Assembly (NCBI GenBank): GCA_900169235.1
Contig: FWCC01000335.1
Span: forward strand, 1 to 64,000
Reading direction: 5' to 3'
Source: Zarea fungicola
Lineage: Eukaryota; Ascomycota; Sordariomycetes; Hypocreales; Cordycipitaceae
Length of the DNA stretch: 64,000 bases
Within the stretch, counting starts at the first letter, position 1. Each line of letters starts with the position of its first letter. Under the pieces are notes generated by a model that had not been told where the DNA came from, did no database searches, and saw nothing but the letters and a program-made list of their open reading frames with translations. Both the position numbers and the translations under genes were made by a program. Positions 20,062 to 30,384 of the stretch are shown here, piece by piece.

Positions 20062-21255
20062 CTAAACGGTAGCAGGACCGGATACCGCGTTACTTGTCTC
20101 TTCTTCCTCTCTCGGCTCTCTCCTTGGCCTGTTTTCACTCTTATCAATGCCCATATGTCTAAACCTATCCTTCTGATACTTCTTCGTCGCGATCCAGTTG
20201 CCCGCGACGATTGGCAGCGCCAGGAGCAGAATGGCGAGGGCGCCACCGAGCGGCGAGATGACGGAAAAGACGGTAAACCCATAACTTGCATTCTGAAACG
20301 CAGGTTTGTCCTTGAGACGGTCAACGCCAAGTCCGACCTGCATGGCCGTCAGGACCACGACAATGTACGCGAGCAAGGCCGCCAGGATGCCAAAATTTTC
20401 ATGCAGCAGGTCCATGTACACAGCCGCCGAGTCGACCGTCGAGTAGCCGCGGATCAAATGGCCGAAGCGAAACATGTACACCTTATTCAGACGGCCCAGG
20501 CGGAGCTCGCCGTACCAGTACCGCGGATTCACCGCGTTGTAGCGGTGCTTCGCGAGCACCTGCTCTGATAGCGTCTTCCATCGATCCCATGATACTTCCT
20601 CGGGCACGAGGCCCCGGGTTTTGGCAATTTGGAAGTCGCTCTTGTATGCGATGAGGGCGCAGTACGAATACAGGAAACCCCGCGCGCACAAGGCGAGCTC
20701 GGCGAGCCTGGCGGGAGTATTCCCGAGGAGCTCGCGCCCATCCGGGAAGGTGGTGGCGTTGATCTGCTCGGTCCAGAATGAAGGGTGTAGAAGCCACTCC
20801 GGGATGGGCTTGAGAAAGATGCGACCGCGGGACCAGACGAGGTGCAGCTCTGGGTTTTCGGTCACGGTAATCTCGCGCTTGAGGAGGAGCTGGTGGTGTA
20901 GCGGCCGCGGCGGCATGGGTCGGCCGCAGAGCCAGAGGAACGACTGGGCATCATTGAGCCGTTTCACGAGAAGCTCGGACTCGAGGAAGTTGAGGTCATA
21001 CGTTGGTTGCACAATGTCGTCCCCTAAATTGTCGGTGCCGTCTGCAGTTTGGTGCCGTCGAGTGCGACGTGTGGCCGGTAGCAGGGCCGTCAGTTGCACG
21101 TCGGTGCGGCTGCTGTTGTTGTTGGCTGCGGCGGTTGTAGAGCCTGCTGCTGGGTTTGGGATGTCATTACCCGTATCATGTCTCTCCCAAATGTTGACGT
21201 TGAACGGAGCGGCCAACGCGGCCTCGGGATCAATTCTGTTCCTGGCCTCCGCCAT
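20062..21255 (-). CDS. Conserved fungal membrane protein (resembles the DUF6601 family)
   Basis: The 397-aa intronless protein has an N-terminal soluble region with WLCGRPMPPRPLHHQLLL and HLVWSRGRIFLKPIPEWLL. A Cys/aromatic block follows (ALCARGFLYSYCALIAYKSD), then NPRYWYGELRLGRLN, then two hydrophobic helices: GILAALLAYIVVVLTAMQVG, and one ending GALAILLLALPIVAGNWIA. It ends in a charged tail. I recognise this pattern from widespread uncharacterised fungal proteins, and from memory link it to DUF6601. No enzymatic motif is visible and function is unknown. The topology suggests an integral membrane protein with a large N-terminal cytosolic or luminal domain. The ATG at 21255 is the first in the frame. 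Confidence 0.75.
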   Translation of the reverse strand: MAEARNRIDPEAALAAPFNVNIWERHDTGNDIPNPAAGSTTAAANNNSSRTDVQLTALLPATRRTRRHQTADGTDNLGDDIVQPTYDLNFLESELLVKRLNDAQSFLWLCGRPMPPRPLHHQLLLKREITVTENPELHLVWSRGRIFLKPIPEWLLHPSFWTEQINATTFPDGRELLGNTPARLAELALCARGFLYSYCALIAYKSDFQIAKTRGLVPEEVSWDRWKTLSEQVLAKHRYNAVNPRYWYGELRLGRLNKVYMFRFGHLIRGYSTVDSAAVYMDLLHENFGILAALLAYIVVVLTAMQVGLGVDRLKDKPAFQNASYGFTVFSVISPLGGALAILLLALPIVAGNWIATKKYQKDRFRHMGIDKSENRPRREPREEEETSNAVSGPATV

Positions 21256-22928
21256 GTTGGAGGACTGTAATAATACGATACTTCAGGCTTCTAGTCAATG
21301 GCGCTACGCTAGACAACCCTGACCGGAGTAATGTGAACAGTACCCGGCTACGATGGGGTCAAACTCAATTTTAATCTGTGAGGAGATAGTTAACATACTA
21401 TTGGAGAGCCTGATTGGAGGTTCGCTGCTTCTTAATAGCTTCCCAACCCCCACGGAGCCTAAATTACATGGTGCAAAGATCTCTGGTACTAGACGGCCCC
21501 CTCTTCCCGATGGCTGTGTACTTTCAATAGTTTATGCAAAGCGGAGGGGGCAGTTCCATGGTGCAGATGTCTGGCCAATGAGAGAAGCCAACTTGGGATT
21601 CTCACAGCTAACTGCAGTCAACCAAGGAATCATTTCGGTTCGGCGCCCAATACTTCGTGTGGGGGTTGCAACCAGTGTCAGTCAATGCATGCAACACCCC
21701 TGCCCGTCTTCCAAACTATTGCTTCAGCACAGACCCTAAGCCACTGAATTCCACACAATCTTTCTACGGCTGAAGGAGTAGGGCGATGGCATCAGTTGAA
21801 ACGTAGATTTATCAGGCAAGTATACATGCTCGATTGCCACAGAGAAAAGCTACTATACTCCGTTATAGGTGCGTGTTCGACAGGAACTCAACTAGTTATA
21901 CAGTTCAAACATCCGCCATATCGAGTGTGGATGGACGGCTCGACCCGAAACTGAAATATCCACCCGCCCACCAAATTCAAGATCATATGGGGCAAAGCAG
22001 AGGGAATAAGATCGCACCCGCCATTCATTATTAGCGTTGTCTCTTGGCGCTGAAATCAATGCCATGCTCCAATCCAGAATTGACGGAAAAGTGTCGCACA
22101 CGCCTACTACACCGTCGAAACAATCGTTTCAATGTAAGTTAGCCAGCGGCCAGTTTGATTTGCCTTGCGCAGGTTGCTACTACAATCAAGACACTCTCCA
22201 GAAGCGCCGGTGGCGTCGATTGGTAGGCCTCTGCCATTGGACAAGACGTCGTATATGGCAGCTCCTGGCACTGGCCAATATGTACTCCGTAGCAGAAACT
22301 GGATGCCTGATTGAAATTGATGTCGAACGAGAGGCAACTGCTCATCGCCCAGCTGTGTGTTGGCCTGCTTTTACCGTTGCGAGGAGGCTCCTAGCGGGAG
22401 ACTCGATAAAAATAATGTTGACGTGTAAGTTTTTGACTCTCTTGAAATATTTTATTCCCACTTACGTAGTAAGTTCGTAACTGGTACCGGGCATGTAGGC
22501 ACTTGTTACTACAGATTAGTCGACTACTAACGTAGCTAGTTATTAGTTAGTTAATGCAAAGGAGATTCAGTGTTTGCTTCGCAACCCATTATACTTTATG
22601 AAGTGGCCGATTGAACAAGCAGTGAGCGCCATGGCGCCAGCCCTGTTGCATGACAATCAGGGATACTTCCGTCCTACTCTGCCAACCCCATTGCCGAGCT
22701 ATAGCAACTTTAAACAGTTTCGCGTAGTATTTCATCATAACAGGCCGATATAGCGATACCAAAAGACTCAAGCACCACCAAGTCCATCTTTCTTAGTGTC
22801 GCTCCTGACAGTTTACAGCGTTCCCTAGTCCAAAGCCCCAAAGCATGACTCCGCATAGAGCTGAACTGTCTGTGCAGGCCCGGTTTCCATTCATGTCTCC
22901 TTCACCAACCCGAGTAGCTTCATACACC
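21256..22928. other. AT-rich gene-free region before the NLR-like locus
   Basis: This 1.7-kb stretch has no ORF with recognisable content. Short palindromes occur around 22462-22475 (CTTACGTAGTAAG) and TAGTTATTAGTTAG-type AT repeats near 22535-22555. It could be decayed sequence but shows no transposon signature I can identify. Confidence 0.3.
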
Positions 22929-25900
22929 ATGATTTCTATCAACCTTGGTCTCAGCCAGGGCACGTCTCAAGCTATATGGGCAGTTCTTTGTTGTTGCTTG
23001 GCAGGTACAATTTGTACTTGGCTGGTGTTCCATCCTGCTCGTCCAGCCGTGCAAACACCATCCACGCAGGGAAAGCTCGCCGGCCTCGTACAAGTCAGCC
23101 AAAACAGAAATGCGGCAGATACCAACATCGATATCATCGCCATCCCGGGCTTGGACGCCACGTCGCCAGACACATGGACATGGAGAGCACCTGGAAACCC
23201 TAAAGACAAAAAGAATTACATTAACTGGCTAGAAGACAGGAACATGCTGCCGAGTATTGTACCATCCGCTCGTATCTTCACCTGCGACTGGCCTACCAGC
23301 ATGCTTCAACAATCCATACCGACGACACTCGAGCAGTCTGCTCAGTTCCTGCTTGAGAGTATTGAACAACACTTGGAGCAAAATAAACGGGCACGGAACA
23401 GCCGGCCAGTCTTGTTCATTGCCTCGTGTCTTGGGGGAATTGTCCTACTCAAAGCTCTCGAGATTGATCAGAATTGATGTGAGGGACATGACAGCGGCTG
23501 TTCAACCCTGGTAACAGCAACGCGTGGCATTACTTTCCTTGCCACCCCGTTTCGCGGAACTGCGTTTAAAAACATGCCTAATCTCAGTTTGAAGACTTGG
23601 GCTGCCTTCAACGACAAGACTGTCACCAGTTTGATCAACTACACAAAGGAGCCACCACCCGACCTTGACGAACTTGTAAAAAGATTTTTTAATCTACAGC
23701 GAAAACACAATTTCAACGTGTTTACATTTTGGGAAGCACATGATACAAGCCTTTTGGATAAAATTTACTTGGGCTGGCTGTTCTCGAATAGGTCATATCT
23801 AGCCTGCCACATGGCCCTTGTCGGCTTCATTCCAATTCTGATACTATATTCAATCTCGCCTTGGCTATTGGTCATTTGCATTCTTTGGCGATGGGGGTTT
23901 CAGTTTTACCGACCGAAACAGGTAAGCATCCTAGCATGTTGATGTAACCTCATCCTGCCCTGCAGCTGTTTTTCTATGAAATGGAGAATTTCTGACCATA
24001 CCTAGTTGGTTGATGAGGACTCGGCAAGAGCGCACCTTTTTGACCGAGAAAGACTCAATCGGCGCCATGTCCTGATGAACAAGTTTGGCAGCCCAAACTG
24101 TGAAGACTATGAAAAGGTCGTTCGCAAGATTAAAGAGATAACGGAGAAGATTCATGAGGGAACTCCACTTGAGCAGGCCGACAAGATGATACGAGAAAAT
24201 TATTATACTCAAAGCAGGCTCAAGATTGAACGACTATCAGGCGAGATGTTATCGATGGACCAGTGCTACATTAACCTAGCCATCGTGGAACAGTCTAGCC
24301 AAGATTCCAGGGGCAAAGAGGATTCGGCGCCCTCGCAGTTTTCCATCCTCACTCGACAGAAGGTTGAGACAGCCGACAAGACGAAACAGGTTGAGCTGGC
24401 GGAGATTTTCAATGAGCGCGATGGCGTCGATGGCCGATTAATTTATCCACGAAGAATACTGATTCGCGGGCGCGCGGGCGTTGGCAAGACGACCCTGTGC
24501 AAGAAGACTATTTTTGAGTTCAATCAAGGCGCGTTGGGCAGATGGAACGAGGTATTTGACCGCGTGCTTTGGATACCTCTGAGGAATTTAAAGCTACAAG
24601 CAAGGCTTAATATGCCAAAGTACACTTTTAAGGATCTCTTCAGCCATGAGTTCTTATTACCTGAAAAAGAGCCGGACCTTGCTGGAGCGTTACACCTCGC
24701 TTTAGAGGTCGCCAGCAGCAGGACGCTATTTGTCCTCGACGGCCTAGATGAAGTATCCCAGGAAATGGTAGGCGAAGCTAGCATACCGCGTTTTCTTAAA
24801 GACCTCTTGCGCCAGCCCAACGTCGTCATCACATCCCGACCATCGGCTCAACCACCGCCGAACATGGACCTTGAATTAGAAACAATTGGATTTGGTCCCG
24901 ATCAGGTGAACCAGTATATCGAAAAATCTTTTACAAATCCAAAAACAGCCGAAATTGATACTACTAAAGTCAGCAAAGTTCAGTCATTCCTTCGAGAACA
25001 GTGGCTCCTCCAAGGCCTTGTCCGCATCCCAATTCAACTAGACGCCCTCTGCTATACTTGGGATAGCCTGGAGCTTGGTACTGAGTTAAATACTATGACT
25101 GAAATCTACAAGGAAATAGAATTGAAATTGTGGAGGAAGGACATTGTGCGATTAAAGAAGAAACACGGCAATGAGGAGTTGACAAAGGAACTTCTAACAC
25201 AGGCTGGTACGCGGAAGATAGAGAGATTCGTTGAAGAGGAATTGAAATTCCTTGAGTGCCTCGCCTTTACAGGACTACACAACGATGTAGTCAGCTTTAC
25301 ATCAACACAGCTGGACAATATATCTGATCAATTTTCACCATACCTCTTACCAAGTAAAACGTTATCTTTACTATCTTTCTTACGAGCATCACATCTCTCA
25401 GCAGAGCACGACAGCCAAAGTTACCACTTTATACACCTAACCTTTCAAGAGTACTTTGCAGCAAAGTATTTTGTACGGCAGTGGAAGGACTCAAAAGGAC
25501 ATCTTAAGCTTTTTGTACTTGATAGTACAACTGCCAGCACGAAAAACACTACGACGGAATCAATCAATCTAATCGAGTTTCTCCGAAAATACAAATATGG
25601 ATCTCGTCATGATATCTTTTGGCGCTTTGTTGCTGGTTTGCTAGACAAAAGCGGCCATGCACAAGATTTCATGACTGCAATCGAGATGGGACCGCTCGAC
25701 CTCTTGGGTCCTGCGCATCAACGACTGGTCATGCATTGCTTAAGCGAAATATCAAGTACCTTGCCAACACGTGAGGTCTTGGAACAGCGACTACTCCAAT
25801 GGCTAGTATTTGAATGCAAACTCTACCGCAGCGCAACGCTAGCGAGTGAAGTTGAGTTTCCTAACGGAGCCCTAAAGACCGCTTTGCTTTATCAGTCCAG

Positions 25901-27599
25901 GAATGTTCAGAAAGAAGTTATTTGGTCTTTAACTTCCCGAGCTTTAATTCCTGAGAGTCTTATCAAGGTGTTGGCCACGCAACTTTGCGATGAGGACTGG
26001 GTCATACGAAGGTACGCCGTAATGACCCTATGCAGGTGTACAACACTTCCTAATGGAGTGTTCACGGCTGTGCTGGCGCAGCTCGATGACAAGTTCTGGC
26101 GAGTGCAAGCCGCTACGATTAAGGCCCTAAGTGGGCGGGCGATAGTCCCCGATGAGGTATTGATGAAGGTAGTGGCGCGATTTAATGATGCAGATGCTAG
26201 GCTGCGATATACTGCTATCAAGGCTCTGGGCAGGCGGAGAGTACTACCGAATACTGTGCTTATAGCAATAGTGGCACGGCTGCGTGATGAGAATAGTCTT
26301 GTACGAAGCGCTGCCATAGGCACCCTACGCCGGCGTACAAGACTCTCGGATGAGGTACTTGGGGCAGTAGTAGCGTGTCTCGATGATAAGCACACGTATG
26401 TGCGATTAGCTGCTGTTGTGGTCCTAAGCAAGCTCATAAAGCTGCCTGACGAGGTGCTTATAGCGGTTGCGGAACGACTTGGTGATAAAGATCCATATGT
26501 ACGATATGCCGCCGTCAAGGCCCTAGGTTGGCGAGTTAAGTTGCCTGACACTGTGCACACGGCGGTAGTAGCACTCGTTGGTGATGAGGATCCATATATG
26601 CAAGAGGCTGCTATAACTGCTCATGGCAAGTGCATATCAGTTTCAAACGACGTGCTTATGGACACAGCAATGCAGCCTGACATTAATGGCTCAGCGCTGA
26701 CGGCTACCATCAGGGCTATAGGCAGGCGGGAAAGGCTATCTTACGGTTTAATCAAGTTTATAGCGGAAAGGTTTCTTAATGACGAGGACGAGACTATACG
26801 ACGGGCTACTATTCAGACCCTAAGCGATCGCGCGAAGCTGCCCAGTAGGGTAGCCACAGCGCTGGTAGCACTGCTAGATGATGAGGATACGGAGGTTCGA
26901 TATGCCGCCGTTGTGGCCATATACAAGAGCTCGGGCAGGCGTCTATCTGACAAGGCACTGATAGAAGTCGCAGCGCTGCTTGATGATGTGGATAGGGCGG
27001 TTCGAGGTGTCGCCATACTGGCCTTGGACAAACATTTGGACAAGCACCCAACATTATGTAACAGGTAACTCACTGCAGTAGCAGAGCGGCTTAATGACGA
27101 GGATGAGGCTATACGACGGAGTGCTATTTGGGCCCTATGCGAGCGCGAGGCGCTGCCCAGTAAAGTACTCAAAGCGGTAGCAGCGCGGGTGGACGACAAG
27201 GACAAGTACGTACGAATTGCCGCAATCAAGGCACTAGGCAGGCGTACGATTCTGCCCGATGAAATTATCATGGCAATAGCGGCGCATCTTGAAGACAAGG
27301 ATAGCCATGTCCGAAGCGTCGCGTTCGATCTGTTAACATCCCAGCTCAAAAGTTTCCCTAGTGTGTTCTGTAAGGGATCTGTTATCTCGCCTCTCTATGA
27401 GACATTACTAGAGCGAAGTTTCAAGGAGCAGATCAGTTGCTATTTTGTAGACGGTACTCTCTGGGTTAATACGTCAGAGGGAACTGAGGAAATGTTCGTT
27501 GATATTCGAGAGAGTGAGGTTATGGAATGGATACACGGGGCGCGGCCGGAAGACTATCCCTCAACCAGTGGCGCGGAGAGCCCAGCCAACAGCCACTAA
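22929..27599 (+). pseudogene. NLR-like gene (alpha/beta-hydrolase-like + NACHT + HEAT repeats) with two in-frame stop codons
   Basis: One reading frame runs from ATG 22929 (or 22845) to TAA 27597-27599 with a single 84-nt intron (23922-24005). It is broken only by TGA at 23475-23477 and TAA at 27066-27068. In order it contains an N-terminal hydrophobic anchor (AIWAVLCCCLAGTICTWLVF), an alpha/beta-hydrolase-like domain (IIAIPGLDATSPDTWTW; FIASCLGGIVLLKAL; GITFLATPFRGTAF), a hydrophobic hairpin near 23800-23890, and a NACHT domain. The NACHT has Walker A ILIRGRAGVGKTTL, Walker B TLFVLDGLDEV, sensor VVITSRPSAQ and HLTFQEYFAAKYF. About 15 HEAT-type repeats and a ~75-residue tail follow. Each stop sits inside conserved domain sequence and the same frame continues as recognisable protein on both sides, so these look like nonsense mutations. 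The largest uninterrupted piece (24006-27068, 1020 aa) would still encode NACHT plus 12 repeats. Fungal NLR-likes act in heterokaryon incompatibility or immunity; this role is inferred only. Confidence 0.85.
25857..27345 (+). repeat. About 15 tandem HEAT-type repeats, 33 residues (99 nt) per unit
   Basis: Most units follow LPDEVLxAVAxRLxDxDxxVRxAAIKALGRRxx and are exactly 33 residues, for example those opening LPNTVLIAIVARL, LPDEVLIAVAERL and LPSKVLKAVAARV. A few are 32-37. The TAA at 27066 falls at position 5 (normally Val) of the 13th unit, and two more units follow in register. Confidence 0.85.
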
Positions 27600-28309
27600 G
27601 TCCGAACATTTAATCGATGGCAATTATTACATCGAGGTTATATGGTTAGTTCATCGCATTACGGCAGAATGTCTTATAGGTTTTGGCCCGCGAGTGTGCA
27701 CCAGTAGCAGACTGGGTCATACTGAATCGGGAACATGTTTACCAGAATGCGACTTTTGTTCAGAACACTATAATCTATAAGGATGAGCGCTATTTCCACC
27801 AATCTGAGCGCAGTTTTATCAAAATTCCACCCAGATCTTTGGTCAGGACATGAATAATCCTGGATCAGAATGCGTGCAAGATAGCGCCTGTCAGGGATGC
27901 CGCCGCAAAAGAGAGCGGCTCGGTGGTCATCCTGCTCAATTGTTTAAATGGATCGATAGGGTTACTGTCGAACAGAATATATTGGTAAATAAATTAGGGC
28001 CTTGTGCAGGCGTCTGCTTTTTGGTTCAACAGTTTATGCACGGTACAACTGTTATTAGTTGAAGTGCGCTGAGCCGGTGCACCGCCACGCGACGTCATGA
28101 AACAGGGACTGCGCCACTCAGAGCTACTTCACCCACTGTACCTTGACTCCCAACAGCACCTCCAGTGCACGTTCCAGGGGACGGACACTGACAGGTGCTA
28201 GCGACCAGAGCTGCAGCTCCTGGACCACAAGCCCTACATCGATTTGCTCTGGCATCGCCTTCAATAGCATCATCACAACAAACTTCCAAAGCGCTCCAAT
28301 CGGACTCAT
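27600..28309. other. Intergenic region downstream of the NLR-like locus
   Basis: About 700 nt without a convincing ORF or repeat. The small rightward ORF at 27850 has a Cys-rich start resembling a zinc cluster (CQGCRRKRERLGG) but is too short and lacks the other cysteines. Confidence 0.3.
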
Positions 28310-29841
28310 GTGAACAGAAAAGGTCGCAATTGCACTCCTGCATTACCGCGACCGAATGTCTCCGGTGACACCTGCCCACCAAATCGCGTGTCGACCCAAA
28401 CGCCGAACTCTCGATACAACATTACTAGCGACGACCGCGTCTCGAAGCCAGATTACGAGCTCAGGAAACGCCCCTGGACAACGATAATAGCCATGCTCCT
28501 CTCCATTGCTGCAGCGCTGTTTCTGCGGCGCCTCGGCCGTAAAAAAGCCGTACGGATCCTCCTCATCGTCTTTGTCCTCTTCAACGTCTTTGACGTAATG
28601 CGCATCCACCACAACCTCGCCCGCGAGCGCGAGTACGTCCCGCGCAAGACGGGTCGAGCCAAGGAGCGCATCTACATTGCCGGCATGCACTTTAACAATG
28701 GTGATATTCTGCGGAGCCACTGGAACGCCGCCGTCCTCGAGCTGACGGACCTGTTTGGCCCCGACAATGTCTTTGTCAGCGTGAGCGAGAGCGGGAGCTG
28801 GGATGACAGCAAAGACCTGCTGCGGGACCTGGCGCACCAGCTCGAGAGCCGCGGCGTGCCGCACAGAGTCGACATTTCCGACGTCACGCACAAGGATGAG
28901 ATTGAAAATGGGGACAAGGACCAGGCTGGCTGGATCGAGACGCCGAGGGGCAAGAAGGAGCTGAGGCGGATACCCTATCTGGCCAAGCTGCGGAATAAGA
29001 CGCTGCAGGATTTGATTGACCTGTATAAAAAGGGCGTTACGTTTGACAAGATTTTGTTTTTGAATGATGTAGTCTTTACGGTAAGATGCACACGGGCCAT
29101 CTTTGATGGAAGCTGCTGACACCCTGTCGAATAGACGGACGATATTGTCACGTTGATGGACACAAACGACGGTGCATATGCCGCCGCTTGCTCGCTAGAT
29201 TTCTCAAAACCGCCGCTGTACTATGATACATTTGCGCTGCGCGATGCTGAAGGGAGCTCACACATTATGCAAACATGGCCATACTTTAAAGCCAGAGGGT
29301 CACGATCACCACTGGTGCATAACCAAGACGCAGTTCCAGTACGAAGTTGCTGGAATGGTATAGGTAGGTGTTGACCCCATAACCGGAGCCCTAAAACGGA
29401 GCAGTATTATATTAACAAGCACTTGCAGTCGTCATGCCAGCGGACCCATTCGTGTCCCCAACCAAGCTGCGCTTTCGTGGCATCTCCGACTCCCTCGCGC
29501 TCCAGCACCTCGAGGGCTCCGAGTGCTGCCTCATTCACGCAGATAATCCGCTCTCACACACGCTGGGCGTCTACATAAACCCCCGTGTGCGCGTCGGCTA
29601 CAACCCGCCCGCCTATGAGGCCACCCACTCACCGTCGTCCTGGGTGACGGCGACGGAAATCTTTATCGGCCTGTGGAAGAACCGCCTCAAGCGCTGGACG
29701 CGCATCTCGTTTGAGGGATGGGTGGTACAGTCGAGGGTCGCCGAGTGGCAGAAGCAGGACATGTCCAACAACGAGCCGGGTGTGTTTTGCCTGATCAACG
29801 AGATGCAAGTCCTCGTTGAAAACGGATGGGCTCATGTTTAA
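28310..29841 (+). CDS. CAP59/CMT1-family glycosyltransferase (alpha-1,3-mannosyltransferase type)
   Basis: Exons 28310-29080, 29135-29363 and 29429-29841 give 470 aa. A basic N-terminus is followed by two hydrophobic segments (TTIIAMLLSIAAALFLRR and VRILLIVFVLFNVFDVM), as expected for a Golgi type II enzyme. The catalytic region has IYIAGMHFNNGDILRSHW, LTDLFGPDNVFVSVSESGSW, FDKILFLNDVVFT joined to TDDIVTLMDTNDGAYAAACS, and FVSPTKLRFRGISDSLA. These are the landmarks of the cryptococcal CAP59/CMT1 mannosyltransferase family, common in ascomycetes and thought to build surface glycans. Both splice junctions keep phase (FT|TD; G|TC giving the first Val of VVMPADPF). The start is the first ATG of the frame and a downstream Met cannot be excluded. 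Confidence 0.87.
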
Positions 29842-30191
29842 AAAGCAAATCACACCCAACTCTCCGAATAGACAAAGATTTGACTTTTGCGTTTTTACGA
29901 GCGTTGTATTAACTACGGGATTTTAACATTTTTTGCATTCTTTTAGGCATTTCATGCATCACATGGCGGTAGGAACAGGACAATGGAAAAATATTAATTG
30001 TATTAAAAAGGCGATCAAATTTTTATCAGAAACGTCTCCCTGGTAACGCTCAAACTTTACAAGGGGACTCACCATCGCGTCAGCAGACGCCTACACTTAC
30101 CAATGCCACAAGTGGCGGGATAAAGAGAACAGAGGAGGTGAAGAAAGAAGAGAAATCAGCAACAATACTCGGAAAGCAGCATTGCCTTGTA
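29842..30191. other. Convergent 3' flanking region
   Basis: About 350 nt between the glycosyltransferase stop and the duplicated 3' end of the next, leftward gene. AT-rich start; nothing recognisable. Confidence 0.3.
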
Positions 30192-30384
30192 CTTACCTAT
30201 GCGTCCATTGAGCCACTTTCGCCATTATCCGAGCCATTGTCGCCGACCTCGCCGACCTCACTGACACCCAACAGCGCTTGGTTCAGCTTGCTCTTACCTA
30301 TGCCGGCTTCGAGCTGCCTTCGCCATTATCCGATTCGGTGTCGCTGAGCTCAGTGACACGCACCAGCTCCTGGTTCAGCTTGCT
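30192..30384 (-). repeat. Imperfect tandem duplication of a coding 3' end including the stop codon
   Basis: Two adjacent units (about 30192-30292 and 30293-30384) share CTTACCTATG, CTTTCGCCATTATCCGA/CCTTCGCCATTATCCGA and TGGTTCAGCTTGCT blocks. On the minus strand each unit starts AGCAAGCTGAACCA and ends GCATAGGTAAG, that is Ala-stop followed by a perfect-looking splice donor. Only the first unit is coding; the second is a diverged copy just downstream of the stop. Confidence 0.75.

Noticed and set aside
27065..27078. AG|GTAACT...CTGCAG at the second NLR stop as an intron
   Set aside because: It would be only 14 nt, far below a spliceable length, and it would shift the downstream HEAT frame, which is already in register without splicing.
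27850..28062. Cys-rich ORF starting like a Zn2Cys6 cluster
   Set aside because: Only the first cysteines and a short basic run are present; the rest of the cluster and any regulator body are missing.
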